A stretch of 64,000 nucleotides of DNA from positions 32,587,501 through 32,651,500 of the forward strand of contig NC_057916.1 in NCBI RefSeq assembly GCF_018873765.1. Reading direction: 5' to 3'. The notes beneath the pieces are model-generated. The model was not told the DNA's origin. It did not search any database and worked only from the letters and a program-made list of their open reading frames with translations. Position numbers and translations under genes: made by a program. This stretch comes from Telopea speciosissima (taxonomy: Eukaryota; Streptophyta; Magnoliopsida; Proteales; Proteaceae). Positions 12,202 to 23,686 of this stretch are shown here, in pieces. The stretch's first letter is position 1; every line of letters starts with the position of its first letter.

Positions 12202-12765
12202 GTCATGTGATGGACACCCAACCTATGTGAAGAAGTATATTCCTGAATTAGGTTCAAAGGGTACAAACGAAATCACTAGATGATCTGTCTAGTACTACTA
12301 CATTTTAGCTCATTTTACGTAAATAGGAAAAGTAGTACCACCACAAAGAAAGGAGGATGAGTTTTATAGACTCTTAATCAAGTCGGATCTCATATAATGT
12401 GGGGGTGTGTTAACTGTGGTGCACACTATGGACTGACCTAAATAAATGTAAGAGGTGAGGCCGCCTACTGATGAGAATTTTATAGGCGAATTCTCTAAAC
12501 ATCTGTGAGACCAAGATAGGTGACAAGGCCAGTTAAAAATGTCCATCTTTATAAAAGGGATATGATAAACGGTCGACAAGTAAGATGTGGCTAGTGAACT
12601 AGTCGTCTACACCGATGAGGAAAGGTTCAAGAAGCCTGACTTCACCCGTACTTTGTAGCGTAGTTCATCAGACCTAGTGTAGGTTCAAATCCTGAAGACA
12701 CCTACAACGATGTGTCCTACTATGTCTAATATACTTATCACTCATTATGTATCACTATTTTAAAA

Positions 12766-12778
12766 CTTGTGGGGGAAT
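12766..12778 (+). promoter_or_regulatory. Polypurine tract of Copia A
   Basis: ACTTGTGGGGGAAT lies immediately before the LTR start TGTTATATTATT. This is the expected plus-strand priming site. Confidence 0.7.
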
Positions 12779-13738
12779 TGTTATATTATTATTTTAAAAA
12801 GAGCACTTTTTGAGTCAAAGGCATTAGTTCAAAAAAGCACATTTTATCAAAGTTTCAAATTTGTGACTTTTGTTCATTCCCTCTTGTTTATTTCCCTCCA
12901 ATATTTTGTTTGAATTTGTTGTGCTCTCTTGTATGTAAAAGGCAATAGTTGAGCTCAAAAATAGTCCCACATTGGTTGTGGGAGAGTTACTTGAGGGGTA
13001 TATATATAGGATTGTTTCTTTAAGGTGTGAGCCCTTTGGAGAGGTGGTCACCCTACTCTCTAAGGTGTGGGGGGTCCTCGGGGTGCTTTTGAATCACGCG
13101 CACGTGCACCGAGCCGAGCCGAGCCGAGCGGAGCCAGGCAGGGCCGTGGCCATGGTCGAGGTCGGGGTTGGGGTCGGGGTCGGGGTGTGGGTGTGGGCAA
13201 AACCTTATTTTTAATAAGTAGAAGTTTTACATTTTTGAGTTTTAATTTTTTATTTAAAGCTCGGTTTGGTTCACCCGTGGTTCATGTATAGATACATCTC
13301 CTCCCTGTACGTGATGGAAATACGTACTGTCTGTACGTACGTTCACCTATATTTGTATGGATATATTCCTTCATGAAAGGGTACTCCATTACTATATATA
13401 TACAAAGTCTTGCCTGCATTTTGTACACAACAGAAACGAATTGTCTCTGCAACAGTCCGTTTCAGAGACCAATTTTACTGTATTTTCTTTAGTAGTAGAG
13501 GGCTAGTATAGCCGTTTGGTATCCTTCAGCACTCGTATCAGGTTCTGCAACCTATACGTTTAGGAGTTGTTTCATCTTGGATGGTTAGGTGCAAGGTCAA
13601 CCCCGTTGCAGAAGTGGGGGCATCTAAAACCTTAAGGAGAATATCTGTCAGATACGACTCAACTCATCCTATTCGTGACTATTCCTGTTCGTGCTGTACA
13701 AGTTTTCCTCTCTGGTTCGTGTCTCAGTACTGATAACA
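12779..13738 (+). mobile_element. 3' LTR of Copia A
   Basis: It begins TGTTATATTA right after the polypurine tract and contains a TATA-like TATATATAGG near 13000. Around 13107-13195 there is a GC-rich block of GAGCC repeats followed by GGTCGGGGTT repeats. The right end is placed at GATAACA (13738). This is an inference, since the 5' LTR is outside the window. Confidence 0.65.
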
Positions 13739-15250
13739 GGTATTTTACTTATTACTGTATTACAGTTTAGTCTTACAATATATGCCTTGTATAATAGTTC
13801 TAATAGAAAATCATCACGAGGAAAACTTTATGAGACGGGTCTTTGTCGGACTTCTTAGACTTACCACTAGCCGATTGCTTCTTTTTCTAGCTTTTCTCAA
13901 AGCCCTCACCACTGTCCAGCTCCCCTCTATCTAGCAGCTACCTCAATCATGGTACAAAGGTACAAAGTATGACCTCGTGCGAGGCTGCACTCTATTTGGA
14001 AGCTACCAACCAACTATGCTTAAAACTTCCTTTTTATATATGTAGGCTCCAAGGAAAGTTGAATTTATTATTATTTTTTTTGGGAGAAAGTTCTCTGTCC
14101 GGGAGTGTGGCCTATGCCAACACTCCCATGAGTCTATCTCTCTCCTCCCCATTTGAAAAGACACCTCTATCCCCCTGTTTAAGGTGGAGAGAGATAGAAA
14201 CATGGGAGTGTTGGCGTAGGCCACACTCCCGGACAGAAAACTGCTTCCCTTTTTTTTTATCAAAAGAAGGAAGAGAAACGCATCAAAGCAACAGCATATA
14301 TAACTGTTGAATGGATAAGCTTCTGGCTAGAAGGATGTCATCTCTCAAAGCTTCGGCTTTCATAGATGCAGCTGAATAACTACGTCCAGGTTTACATCTT
14401 GCTTCCACAAATATCCCATTGAAATCCCAAATAGTAACACCCCTTCAACCACTGTTAGATTTCTAGGAAGCACAAGAAAATTTAACTCATAAGGAAAAAA
14501 TCTCTTGTTTTTGCCTCCCACAATGTTTAAACTCAAGACCTCCCTGATGTTGCTTCTTGTAAAGAAAAATGGTAAAAAATCTTTAGTCTTACATTAGTTA
14601 TGGAAGAAAGTAGAGTGATGGTCAATATTGTGTACTAGGAACTACAAGGCTAGGGTTCCTTGGAAGAAAGACTCACTATGCTCTCTTGTCTCTGGGGGTT
14701 TGGGGTTTATTGTCACACACAAACACTAAGGTGAGCCAGGCCTTGTATGTGTTGGTTTTTTTTTTTTTTGGCGGATGAATTTGTATCCGAATTTCTTTTT
14801 CCCAATGCCGAATAAGGTTTTTCCAAAGCTGGATGAGCGTTGTCCAACGCGGTGCATTTTTTAGAATGCATTGGATGTCAACAACGGCTAACTTTATTTT
14901 TTGTCTTCTCTCTCATCTGGTTATATTTTCTACTTTGGACCAAAACCATGATCAGGTTTTACAAACATTTGACTCGACTTGGGTGACTTGCTTGAGTGAA
15001 AACCTGATTTATCAACTATGCTTCTATTTTGAAAATAATCAATGTAGGACTACACAAAAACGCATTTTAAAACTAAAATACATATGATCGAGCTACAAGA
15101 ACTAAAGACTAAAAAGGAAGAGGGATGGTTTGAAGCTTTTGAAACCACAAAACTCCAACAAAGATGGGTTAAATAAATAACCGGCCTTGAGGGGAATGAG
15201 AAGAGAGAGAGAGAGATCTGAGCCATGTATATGTTACACTTCTCTATCAA
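13739..15250. other. Gap between Copia A and the phospholipase gene
   Basis: No gene was recognised. It contains one fold-back element (14082-14249), poly-T runs near 14756 and AT-rich sequence. Its right part should include the 3' UTR of the minus-strand phospholipase gene. Confidence 0.6.
14082..14249. mobile_element. Fold-back MITE, family E, copy 1
   Basis: The left arm GGGAGAAAGTTCTCTGTCC continues into GGGAGTGTGGCC. It pairs with the right arm ending CAGAAAACTGCTTCCC. The arms are about 70 nt and the centre has GAAAAGACACCTCTATCCCC. It is flanked by TTT on both sides. Three relatives lie at 54513-54682, 62322-62489 and 63216-63391. There is no coding capacity. Confidence 0.88.
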
Positions 15251-17376
15251 TCAATCAGAAGCTAGACCCAATTGCTTCATGTGATGGTGAATATCAACTG
15301 GATGATCTTCAAGTTTTGGCCTTTCAGGTTGTACCCACCTTCCTTCCTCATTCATCACCATCCCCTTGTTCTCGTCTTGCCTCCAATTGGGTGGCACTGC
15401 GTGGGTATCTTTCAAGAAATTTGAAGACTTGTTCACTAGAGCAATGTCCCTTTTATTAGAAGCCTTAAATTCCTTGCTTTTTCCATGGAACCTGTTACAA
15501 TTTTCACAAAGAGGAGGAAGAAGAACTATGAAACTTCCAACTCATGATCTGGTCGTATATATAGAATTTTCAAGAGGATAATTATCACCTCCAATTCCTT
15601 CAATTCCTCTAATAGGGAGAGTGGACCTCACCTTGGGCAGTGTTTTCGGTCAGAGGGTAGAGTGGTCATTTTTACCCCCAAAAATTGGAAGAATTGGAGG
15701 GAACAACAAATTGAAAGGGATAACGATTCAAAACTATGCATGTAACTGAATTTTTATCCTCTCAATTACACTGCCTGTACTTGACGTCAAGTACATCTAA
15801 TAGAGGGAGGTGGACCCCACATGGAACCCACATGGGAACAGGTGGGGATAGATCTGAACCCCCCCATGGGGTGTGGGGCCCGCCTTTAGGGTGTGGGACC
15901 CACGCCCCATGGAGGGGTCAGATTTGTCCCCACCTATCTCCATGTGGGTAGCTAATCCAGATTCCTCGGGCAGTGTGTTCGGGTAGAGAGTAGAATAGTC
16001 ATTTCTGCCTCCTTTGTTAGATGTACTTGACGTCAAGTACGGTCACTGTAAGTAAGAGAGAAAAGATTGACTAACCCATCGAGCAAATGCAGGTGAGCCT
16101 CCAAGTTATGGAAATTGGGAGGGTTATTGGTGTCCTTCAAGAAAGGAGACTTCTTATGATCGAGCGCTAACTCGACTCCCACGTGCGAGTAAGACCAGGG
16201 TAATCCCTCCGCCATCTTCTGCAAGAACTCTGGCACGTGCTCGTTCAAAACCAGGCCAGGAACCTTTGCCACGGTATCGTGAACGTTCACCACCCTCAAC
16301 ACCTTCACCCCAAGACCCTCGAGCCGCTCCTTGAACCGTACGTTTCCAACCCTAGGCCCAGCGAAAGAGAACACACTGATCGGTACGGATTGACCGTCCG
16401 CCGTCAGATGTGAAACGTTTTCCCCGATATCGAACCCACTCAGTACCGCCAGTGCAGCACCCAAACTATGCCCCGTGATAGTGATGCTCAGTTCTTCCTT
16501 TGGGTACCGTTGGATCAATCTCCTCACCTCCGTCAAGATCTGCTCTCTGGCAGAGTACTTACAGAACCGGCAGTTCTCGTCCTTGTCGGTGTAGAGTTCG
16601 AGGAATCCCGATTCGACCTTGACCGTCGGATCGGGACAAGGAATCTTATCGGCTGAGAGTGGTTTGAGGTAATCCATTAGATCGGCGATCCACTCGAGCT
16701 TTGTCACCGTTCCTCTCCATGCGATAGTTATGTCGCGACGCCCTAGCCGTACCGAGGTTTCGTCGTTGGATACGGCAACGTATCCGATCCAGTTAGCGTT
16801 ACGAGACCAGATCGGATCGTCTGGATCGACCCGTTGGGTCCTGGAGAAATTTGGGAGATTAATGTTGGCAGTTGCATAGATGTAGCGAGACACTTCGTAG
16901 CCTAAACTCTTCATTCCAAGGCTTTCGAAGAATCTACGACGATTGAATCTGCAGCTACCGCAGTACTTGGAGTAAGGATCAAAATCGAAAGAATCGTAAC
17001 AGGCTTGAGCCATCTCGCCGTATCGTATCAGTTCGGAACGCAGGAAAGGATCCATAGGGTCAAGCATGTCATTCCAATTGTCCTCGCCGTGGATCTTACG
17101 CCAACACTCTGCAAGTTTCCTCGCATCACTCTCTTCCTTTGACACCTTCTCTTGTTGTTCTTCTTTTTCGAGATCGGTGATGATCGACGCCATCATGGAC
17201 TCATTTGTCTGAGACAGGGCACGAGTGACTACTACCACTGGTAGTGTTCTTCTTCTTGTTCCAAGCTCTAACGTATTGTTATTGTTCTGGCAGAGGAGTG
17301 GTTTTTTGAATGGGAAAGCATTGGTGAAGTGTCCCTTCAGTGACGAAACCTTCACGGGGAGAGGAATGGCGGCCAT
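15251..17376 (-). CDS. Chloroplast-type phospholipase A1 (PLA1-I gamma-like), two exons
   Basis: Join on the minus strand: exon 1 17376-16076, intron 16075-15492 (GT-AG), exon 2 15491-15251, giving 513 aa. The lipase class 3 fold is clear: nucleophile elbow GHSLG at residues 302-306 (Ser304), catalytic Asp367 in NVHDTV and His398 in YSHVGVEL. Family members release acyl chains from plastid galacto- and phospholipids and can feed jasmonate synthesis. The N-terminus is basic and rich in Ser/Thr and Asn, fitting a transit peptide. Exon 1 ends in LHLLDG. Splicing joins it to FHGKSKEFKA and then the family's usual C-terminus (NWRQDENKGMV, GRWVQPERPK, DIHHH). Without splicing, the frame stops at a TGA inside an intron-borne transposable element, which suggests a false 447-aa protein. 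The start is the first ATG, about 70 bp downstream of a TATA box. I infer it is intact and functional. Confidence 0.92.
15576..15724. mobile_element. Fold-back element (a) in the phospholipase intron
   Basis: CCTCCAATTCCTTCAATT near 15588 is mirrored by AATTGGAAGAATTGGAGG near 15683. Between them lie GTGGACCTCACC, GGGCAGTGTTTTCGG and the core GTCATTTTTACCCCC. The ends are approximate because the outer arms are imperfect. Confidence 0.65.
15777..16040. mobile_element. Fold-back element (b) with a nested hairpin, in the phospholipase intron
   Basis: The terminal arms begin GTACTTGACGTCAAGTAC at both ends and extend about 24 bp to CATCTAA. Each arm holds the palindrome TGACGTCA (15782-15789 and 16028-16035), a bZIP/TGA-factor-type site. 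Inside lies a second hairpin (about 15828-15948): ACCCACATGGGAACAGGTGG pairs with the complement of CCACCTATCTCCATGTGGG. The core AATAGTCATTTCTGCC precedes the right arm. The right arm supplies the TGA that ends the unspliced reading frame of the phospholipase. Confidence 0.88.
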
Positions 17377-17440
17377 TGAAGATGGAAGTTTTGAAGCCGG
17401 AAAGCGGTGGAGGTTTACTGGAGATCCAATAAAGAAGGGG

Positions 17441-17453
17441 AATATTTATATAG
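17441..17453 (-). promoter_or_regulatory. TATA box of the phospholipase gene
   Basis: The minus strand reads CTATATAAATATT here, 65-77 bp upstream of the ATG at 17376. This spacing implies a leader of about 35-45 nt. Confidence 0.7.
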
Positions 17454-17709
17454 TAGAGCTGAAGCCTTGGTTAATTTGGTTGTTGGTATCTATCTCCCAG
17501 CTGTTGTTCAGATGGAATCCATTTTATGGGACCCACATGGATGGATTTCATGTAAACAGTTGGGAGCCAATCTCCTAGGTCAACGTGAGCCCAATTCCAA
17601 AAATATATAATAAGTGCATATGTGTTTTTAAAAAGGTGATGGTTAGTTGTACTTAAGTCTTCGAGTCCACACCATCCATGGGCTGTGGAACCACACCAAA
17701 TCCCGGATT

Positions 17710-17885
17710 CGGCTCCTGTCAATCCGGGCAGCGTGCAATCATGTGCAACACTTGAGTGAGGCACTATGTATTTACCGCTTTACCTTTTTTCCAACGCCTT
17801 ACCCAAATAGGAGTAAGGTGGTAAATGTACACCACCTCACTCAGGTGCTGCACATGGCTGCACACTGCCCAGATTGACCGGATCT
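17710..17885. mobile_element. Fold-back MITE (F) upstream of the phospholipase gene
   Basis: TCCTGTCAATCCGGGCAG (17714) and its continuation TGCAATCATGTGCAACAC pair with the complement of 17830-17884 (GTGCTGCACATGGCTGCACA then CTGCCCAGATTGACCGG). The loop contains CCAACGCCTTACCCAAATAG. Its arms and loop are unlike families E and a-d. Confidence 0.8.
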
Positions 17886-18048
17886 TTTTTCCCAAATCCC
17901 ACTCTCAATGGAGAGGATCTTTTCACTATTTCTTATATTATCCTACGGTAAGACCATCAGAAATAAAAAAAAACAAAATGATTGAAAAATCCCCAAAAAA
18001 AACCCTTACCCAGTTGGGAATTCCCATGAAATGCTTAGTTGTACTGAT

Positions 18049-18520
18049 CCATGGTTCAAGGAATCAGTATCATTGATTTGTATTATTATTGGTGGAAATC
18101 GAAATTGATTTCTGATCGATACGATAATGATTCAGGGGTATTGGCCAAAGGTAAAAATATAAATAAAATCAATTTTTATCAAAATTTAATGGTAAAAATG
18201 TTCAATTCGGACCAATCCAAATTAGTATCGTATCAATATCGATCAAGACCAATACCAATCGCAATACTGATTACTAAAACCAAACTTGGGAACATGGTTC
18301 AAGGAATTGGTATCGGATCTATCCGATTCATATCTGTATTAATATCGATTCTTGACCGTGATGATATCGATCCCAAGGTGTTGACCAAAGGTAAAATATA
18401 AATAAAATCAGTTTTTATTCAAATTTAGAGTTAAAATTGTCTGGTACAGGCCGATCTGGATTGGTATCGTATCGGTATTAACCAATCTGGATACCGATTA
18501 CTAAAACCCTGGTTGAGAAC
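18049..18520. repeat. Two adjacent copies of a ~240-bp hAT-like MITE
   Basis: Each copy begins ATGGTTCAAGGAATYRGTAT (near 18050 and 18295). Each passes through a CCAAAGGTAAAA-TATAAATAAAATC segment and ends near GATTACTAAAACC. The ends are imperfect inverted repeats of each other (GGTTCAAG... and ...CCTGGTTGAGAAC). The second copy directly follows the first. Confidence 0.7.
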
Positions 18521-20900
18521 GCAAATGTCAAGGTCCTCCTTGCCCCCAGCCGGCCAGCCCCAGGGAGAGAGATGTTGGGACTTGTATAACATGCACCGCA
18601 ACACTACAATTAAACAGTTGAACATATCTCAAGTGGAGATCACTCTTGAATCAGACGAATAAGATCTTATCTTACTCAGTTGCGATCTAATACCACCAAT
18701 AGGATCAGTTTGACCAATGAATTTTAACCCAGTGAACACATAACACGTGTAAGTTAGAAGCCATATCTGTGACGTATACACCCTTAATTATTGCTACATA
18801 CTTCGACTTAGCTGGCGGGAAAAATTTCTATGGAATTAAGAAACAGGAATCGCATATTATTCACGCGCGAAATTCTAAGGGTTGACTTGAGGCTTCAGGC
18901 TTAGTCCGGTTCGGTCCATATTTCACCATTAGTATTTATATTTTATAATTTTTGTTTAATATCTAATTATCTACTGGTTTATGAAAGGAAAAAAGATTAA
19001 TTATCAATAAAACAAAAGTATTTACAATTTTAAGTTTTGGACTAATTTTAACTCTAAAAAAATAATAATAGTCAATTGACTACGAAATAAACCAATACCC
19101 AAGATGAACATAGGGATTATCATCTGATCCCAGGAACCGTTAAAATCGGAAAAAATGACCAAGACTGGATTACCATTTCATAAAATATGACGAATGATGT
19201 CATACAAAAGAAAAACAACTTAGGAAGCTGTGTTCTTTGAATTATCTCCACTCATACCTAACAACAGCAATGTATAGATTATTATTTCAATAGAAATCTT
19301 TATGCACAAAACACCAAATTGATGATGACAAATGACGAATTATTATAATAGTAGTTTGCTATTTTTAAACTCTCTTTCTTTCTCTTTTTCTACGTAAACA
19401 AAATCTAAATATAAAGAATTATGTGAAAGTTGTAGACATCAAAATTAATTCAAGTCTAACATAACTTTTCACATGAGATGATAGTATATACATTGACACA
19501 TTGGAACGTCTACCGTTTTTCTAGAGCAACTCCTATTGTCCTTGTTTTGGGCTCTACATTATAATAATATTTGGACCCGCTTAAGAACCAGAACCGGACC
19601 ACCCATGACTTAATGGTCTTACATCTTAGATTTGGAACCGGTGAGCTTATTGGTCCGGATATGGTCTTGATATCTTAGAGCCGGAACCGCTAGAGAACTG
19701 GACCAATTGACACCCCTAGGAGGGGCTGGACGATTGGAAGGAATTCCCCCACACAAAGAAAAGAAAATTTCCTTATCTACCCACCCACTTGACCTCCTCT
19801 TGTCTTTAAACTCTTCAATGCTACACTATTCAAACTTTGCAAACGTAAGAGATATGGGAGAGAGAAAAGTTTGTTGATAAAGAAAGGATTTCTACATATG
19901 TTTTCATTTACCCATTCAAACGAAAATAAAAGAAGAAAAGGAGAAGAAGAGGGAGAGAGAGGAAAGAACGGGAAGAAGGGGAAAACAAGGGGATTCTGTG
20001 AAGATTAAGAGTTGCAAGATTTGTGAAGGAAAAGAGAGAGTAAGAGCGATTTTATTTGGAGTTCGTTGAATGGGAAGAGTTTGATTAAGAAGAGAAAAAT
20101 AGAGGATTTAATGGTGTTGTGAAGATTTAAAGTGTGATTTGGTACAAGCGAAGGAGCAAGAGAGTTGGAGTTTGGAACTTGAAAGATCTAGCTTGAGAGG
20201 TGTAGATTCTCTTCATAAGGTAAGTTCCTAAAACTTTGATTAAAGCTTTTCTTTTGGTTTTGTTTTGGGAAAATTTTTGGGTCAAGTGTTCTAGCTAAAT
20301 GGGCCATGGAAGTGGGCTCATATTGGGTCTTAGATAAATACAAGTAATATATATTGCTGAAATGGAAAAAAAATTTTATGCCCTTAAATGTAGGAAAACT
20401 CAATATGATACACATGCATGTTGGAAAGGATTTTCATGTAATTTTTTGTTGGGTCAAGTTGATTAAAGCCATTGGATTAGGGACTTGTGATATGCTATTG
20501 TGGGCTTATGTTGATATAAGCTTGTTAGAAGCTTTACACATGATTTATGTACTATTATGGGCCTTACCTTATACTCATAATGATGCTGAAATGGGCATTA
20601 AAGAAATGAAATTAACTAGAAATCAGTTTTATTGGGTAAAATAGTACTTGTATGATATTAAGTTCTATATAATAAGGTACTGTTATAGGCTTAAAATACT
20701 TATATTAGGCCAATCATGATGAGATGGGCCTAATATGTTAAGTATAATCCCATCATATGATACATAAAAATGTAATTGGGTAACATGAAGATGGGATTCT
20801 TAGATTAGACCCATTGTATGGGCTAATATAACCTAGGCTATAAGAACTTAAATCTAGAAGAATTCATGGGGAAACACAATTATGAAATTAAGTAAATGGG
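18521..20900. other. AT-rich repeat-derived stretch without genes
   Basis: No gene was found. At 19560-19720 there is a decayed hAT-like repeat (ACCGGACCACCCATGACTTA, ending TTGACACCCCTAGG) resembling 59900-60075. At 19920-20220 there is a purine-rich leader-like tract (GAGAAGAAGAGGGAGAGAG), similar in kind to the leaders in the LTRs of elements C and D. Confidence 0.5.
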
Positions 20901-20920
20901 CTTAGGTTTATTAAATCAAA

Positions 20921-21155
20921 GATTTTTTTTTTTTTTTGGAGACAGGAGGGGTATCCGACTTTAGGCCAACTAAATCCCCTCTGGGCTCGTACATGACCCC
21001 CGCGCCACGCACGAACCGGGAGCTTCTGGACCCTAGTGAGCCTCAGGCGGGTGGCCCCGAGATATCATGCAGCGGCGAAGGTTTGATCACGAGACCTCGC
21101 TTCCTAAGGTGGAGTCTCATGTCCCCTCCAAGCCAGCTGCGCTAACCCCTTGAGG
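20921..21155 (-). mobile_element. tRNA-derived SINE
   Basis: The minus strand starts with GGGGTTAGCGCAGCTGG (A-box-like) and has GATCAAACC (B-box-like). It ends in an A-tail, seen as the T run at 20923-20937. It is flanked by the 13-bp duplication TTATTAAATCAAA (20908-20920 and 21156-21168). The structure resembles the plant Au SINE group. Confidence 0.85.
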
Positions 21156-22087
21156 TTATTAAATCAAACATTTGAAAGTAAAGTAAGTTAAACTAAGTAC
21201 TTGAACTCAAGATTAGTTTAATAGAAAGATATAATTTAAGAAATTATTTAAATTGACTTATGGACTTAAGTAAAACTATTTTGAACTTTGGAACAAAGAA
21301 AAAGAGAAAAACAAAAACAAAAAAAAAAGAAAATAAGTATATATAGATATGAAACTATGAAAGTAATAAATTAAGAATGTACCTTAGACTAAGTTTATTT
21401 ATATATAAATCCATGTTGAAATAATCTAGAAATTACTAGATTCAAGGTGTTGAAATTTGTATTACAAGTAAGGGATCTTGGAACAAATGTCATAGTTGTA
21501 TGCTGTCCAGTAAATAGAAATGCCAGTAATAGGGCTGAAATAATGAACGTTGAGGAGAATCAAAACCGAAGAAGTTGGTAGTATACACAATGAACCAAAA
21601 ACTTAAATTTAGGATTGTCTACATACTTGAATCATTAAAAATTGAAGTAATAAAAAGTTTAGATTATAAATAAAGGAAGGCATACCCATATAGGTCACAT
21701 GGACAAATTCGTAAGAAACGAAATGGAAAGGGGCATCATAGATCATACAGACATAGAGAAAGGTGAGTGGAATATCAGCATATCATTGAGTTTTACTGCA
21801 TTTTATGAATTGACATGCTTTCCTAACATCATGTTTTATGCTTATATGAAATTGAATATATTATATGTCTTAGAATGTTTTAAATGATATATAAATACAT
21901 GATCTTATTTATGATGAGATTTTAAGGTAAATATGAATTACATGAATGAAAGAAAGAAATATTATGGACTCATGGAAATAAAATGAAATGCAACAAAAAG
22001 AATTGAATGGTAAAGAACTAAAGACCCTAGGTGACTACCACCCCTTTCCAGTAGGGGGTTAGGTATTGGATGAGGTGTAAAGAGACT

Positions 22088-22390
22088 AGGGTGTGATCCT
22101 TCTTGGGATTATGATGCCCGGAATCAAGAGTAGATCATGCCTAATGTGACAGACGTCCTCCCCAGGGTTATTATGCCCATAACCAGGAATAGACATAGTA
22201 TATTCTGAGATAGCTCTTCCTAGGGTTACGATGCTCGGAATTAGGAGTAGACTATCCCTTATACATCGATGAGATTAGTCCCTCACAGATTACGATGCCT
22301 GGAATCAAGGGTAGACTTTCTATTGTTCACTAATATAGCGGTCCTCCCCAGGATTACAATGCTTGGAATTAGGAGTAGACCTTACGTTCA
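22088..22390. repeat. Diverged tandem repeat, five units of about 60 bp
   Basis: Each unit contains a GGGATTAYGATGCYCGGAAT-like segment followed by CA/TAGGAGTAGAC. Spacers differ, as in TCCTCCCCAGGGTTATTATG and TCCTCCCCAGGATTACAATG. It lies in the decayed LTR-like flank of Copia B. Confidence 0.75.
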
Positions 22391-22675
22391 TGGTAGTTAT
22401 GATGACCTCATTTTCTACGCATGAATGGTAGTTCACAATGATGACCGGATCGAATTATTTAAACGATATACTTTAAGAATTAAAAGATGTAAGATATTTC
22501 TATGAGTATGTCTTCATTATTATTTTCAAATGCCACACATGATTATATATCTATGATCATATGGGTAATATATTCAGATTTTATCATTCATATTTCTTGC
22601 ATCATGACATGATTGTATTATTCTCACGGACTAGTTGAGCTAACTCGTCAATATTTTACAGTTACAAAGCAGATT

Positions 22676-22873
22676 TGTTATGTATGTCTCGAATTCTCGA
22701 ATAATGACCCCCTCCGACATTTTTTGTGGTGACCCGAATGAAACTTTTTCTGAGATCTGTGATGGTAGTGGAGGGCTTGGGCTCGGAGCCCATCATTGAT
22801 CTCATTGGGGGTGCGGGGCCGAAGCCCCCGCTGTACGGTTCGACCCGACCCGGATCCGATGGAGGAGTATTTA
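22676..22873 (+). repeat. Copia B 5' LTR, first segment
   Basis: It begins TGTTATGTATGTCTCGAATT, as the 3' LTR does at 40787, and runs to GGAGGAGT followed by ATTTA (22869-22873), where solo LTR C is inserted. The remainder is at 36443-36707. Confidence 0.92.
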
Positions 22874-23686
22874 TGTTACACCTGCACCCGAGATCCTATT
22901 TGTTTATTATTTATCATTGTGGTGAGTAGACTATGCTGCCTTGTTTGCCGGTGTGTCTTTCGCCGAGATGGTCAAAGGGTAGGTTACTAAACCTATTTTA
23001 TTGCTTGTTTACTTCCTCTCGAAGTCCTTGAGGTGTGGGCCCGAGCCCGGATCTTTTGGATACTTTATCTGTCCTTTCTATTACATAGGATGCAGGGTCC
23101 TATGTGCATCCGACCCTGTATCCGATGCTGTTGTCGTGGCTATTTTGAGTGAGACCTTATGTGGGGCCCACATGCCCTTTATCGAGGATGTTGTTGGTGC
23201 CTTGTCATGGTTGACTACTACCCTAGCCTCCCTTTTATTTTGGTGACCTCTTAAGTGGGCCATTGGGCCTAAGTCATGCTTGAAATAGGTTAATGTACTT
23301 TAGACATTAAATGACCTTAGCTAAACAAGACCCAAGCTTTATTCTAAAATGAAGCCCATTGGGCCCAAGTTGTGTCGTAATGGTGTTTAATTGAGTTTAG
23401 GTGAGTAATGAATTTAGATGGATAATATGTTTGTGGTTCATTAAGAGACCCTACCCAAACAACACCTAAGTGGATATTTAAACTACCCTACCCAAACAGA
23501 CCCTAGATTTATAGCTAAGAGGCCCTAGCCAAATAGGCCTTAGTAAGGCACATCTATAGATATGAGAGGTAGGGCTATTCCTTAGTCTTTCTCATTTTTT
23601 ATCCTAACCTAATCGTGAAAGGAGAGGAGAGCTTTGAAGAGAGGAGGAGAAGAAGGAGAAGAAGGAGAAGAAGGAGGAGAAGAAGG

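Larger units (their letters stand above)
846..13738 (+). mobile_element. Ty1/Copia retrotransposon A (gag-pol to 3' LTR), interrupted by a CACTA element
   Basis: Copia order is clear: gag zinc-knuckle tail, protease, GAG-pre-integrase, integrase, reverse transcriptase, RNase H, polypurine tract and 3' LTR. The 5' LTR and most of gag lie left of the window or of the LTR at 1-845. The integrase is split by a CACTA transposon at 1719-9961. The element is dead: it has a frameshift near 1120, in-frame stops at 10606 and 10694, and two insertions. The right boundary is inferred from a TAACA-type LTR terminus near 13738 and is uncertain because no second LTR is available to compare. The lineage within Copia was not assigned. 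Confidence 0.8.

Noticed and set aside
15736..16036. Open frames on both strands at this place
   Set aside because: They lie wholly in fold-back element b and exist because its arms mirror each other.
16033..16075. C-terminal residues VNLFSLTYSDRT as the true end of the phospholipase
   Set aside because: These are intron and transposon sequence. The family-typical C-terminus is found in frame after the acceptor at 15492.
20936..21145. Possible small gene in a GC-rich island
   Set aside because: The island is a SINE with A and B boxes, a tail and a 13-bp duplication.
22081..22400. CRISPR-like array of regularly spaced repeats
   Set aside because: Units are diverged tandem copies in a plant LTR layer. 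Spacers are not unique inserts of constant length, and there is no cas context.
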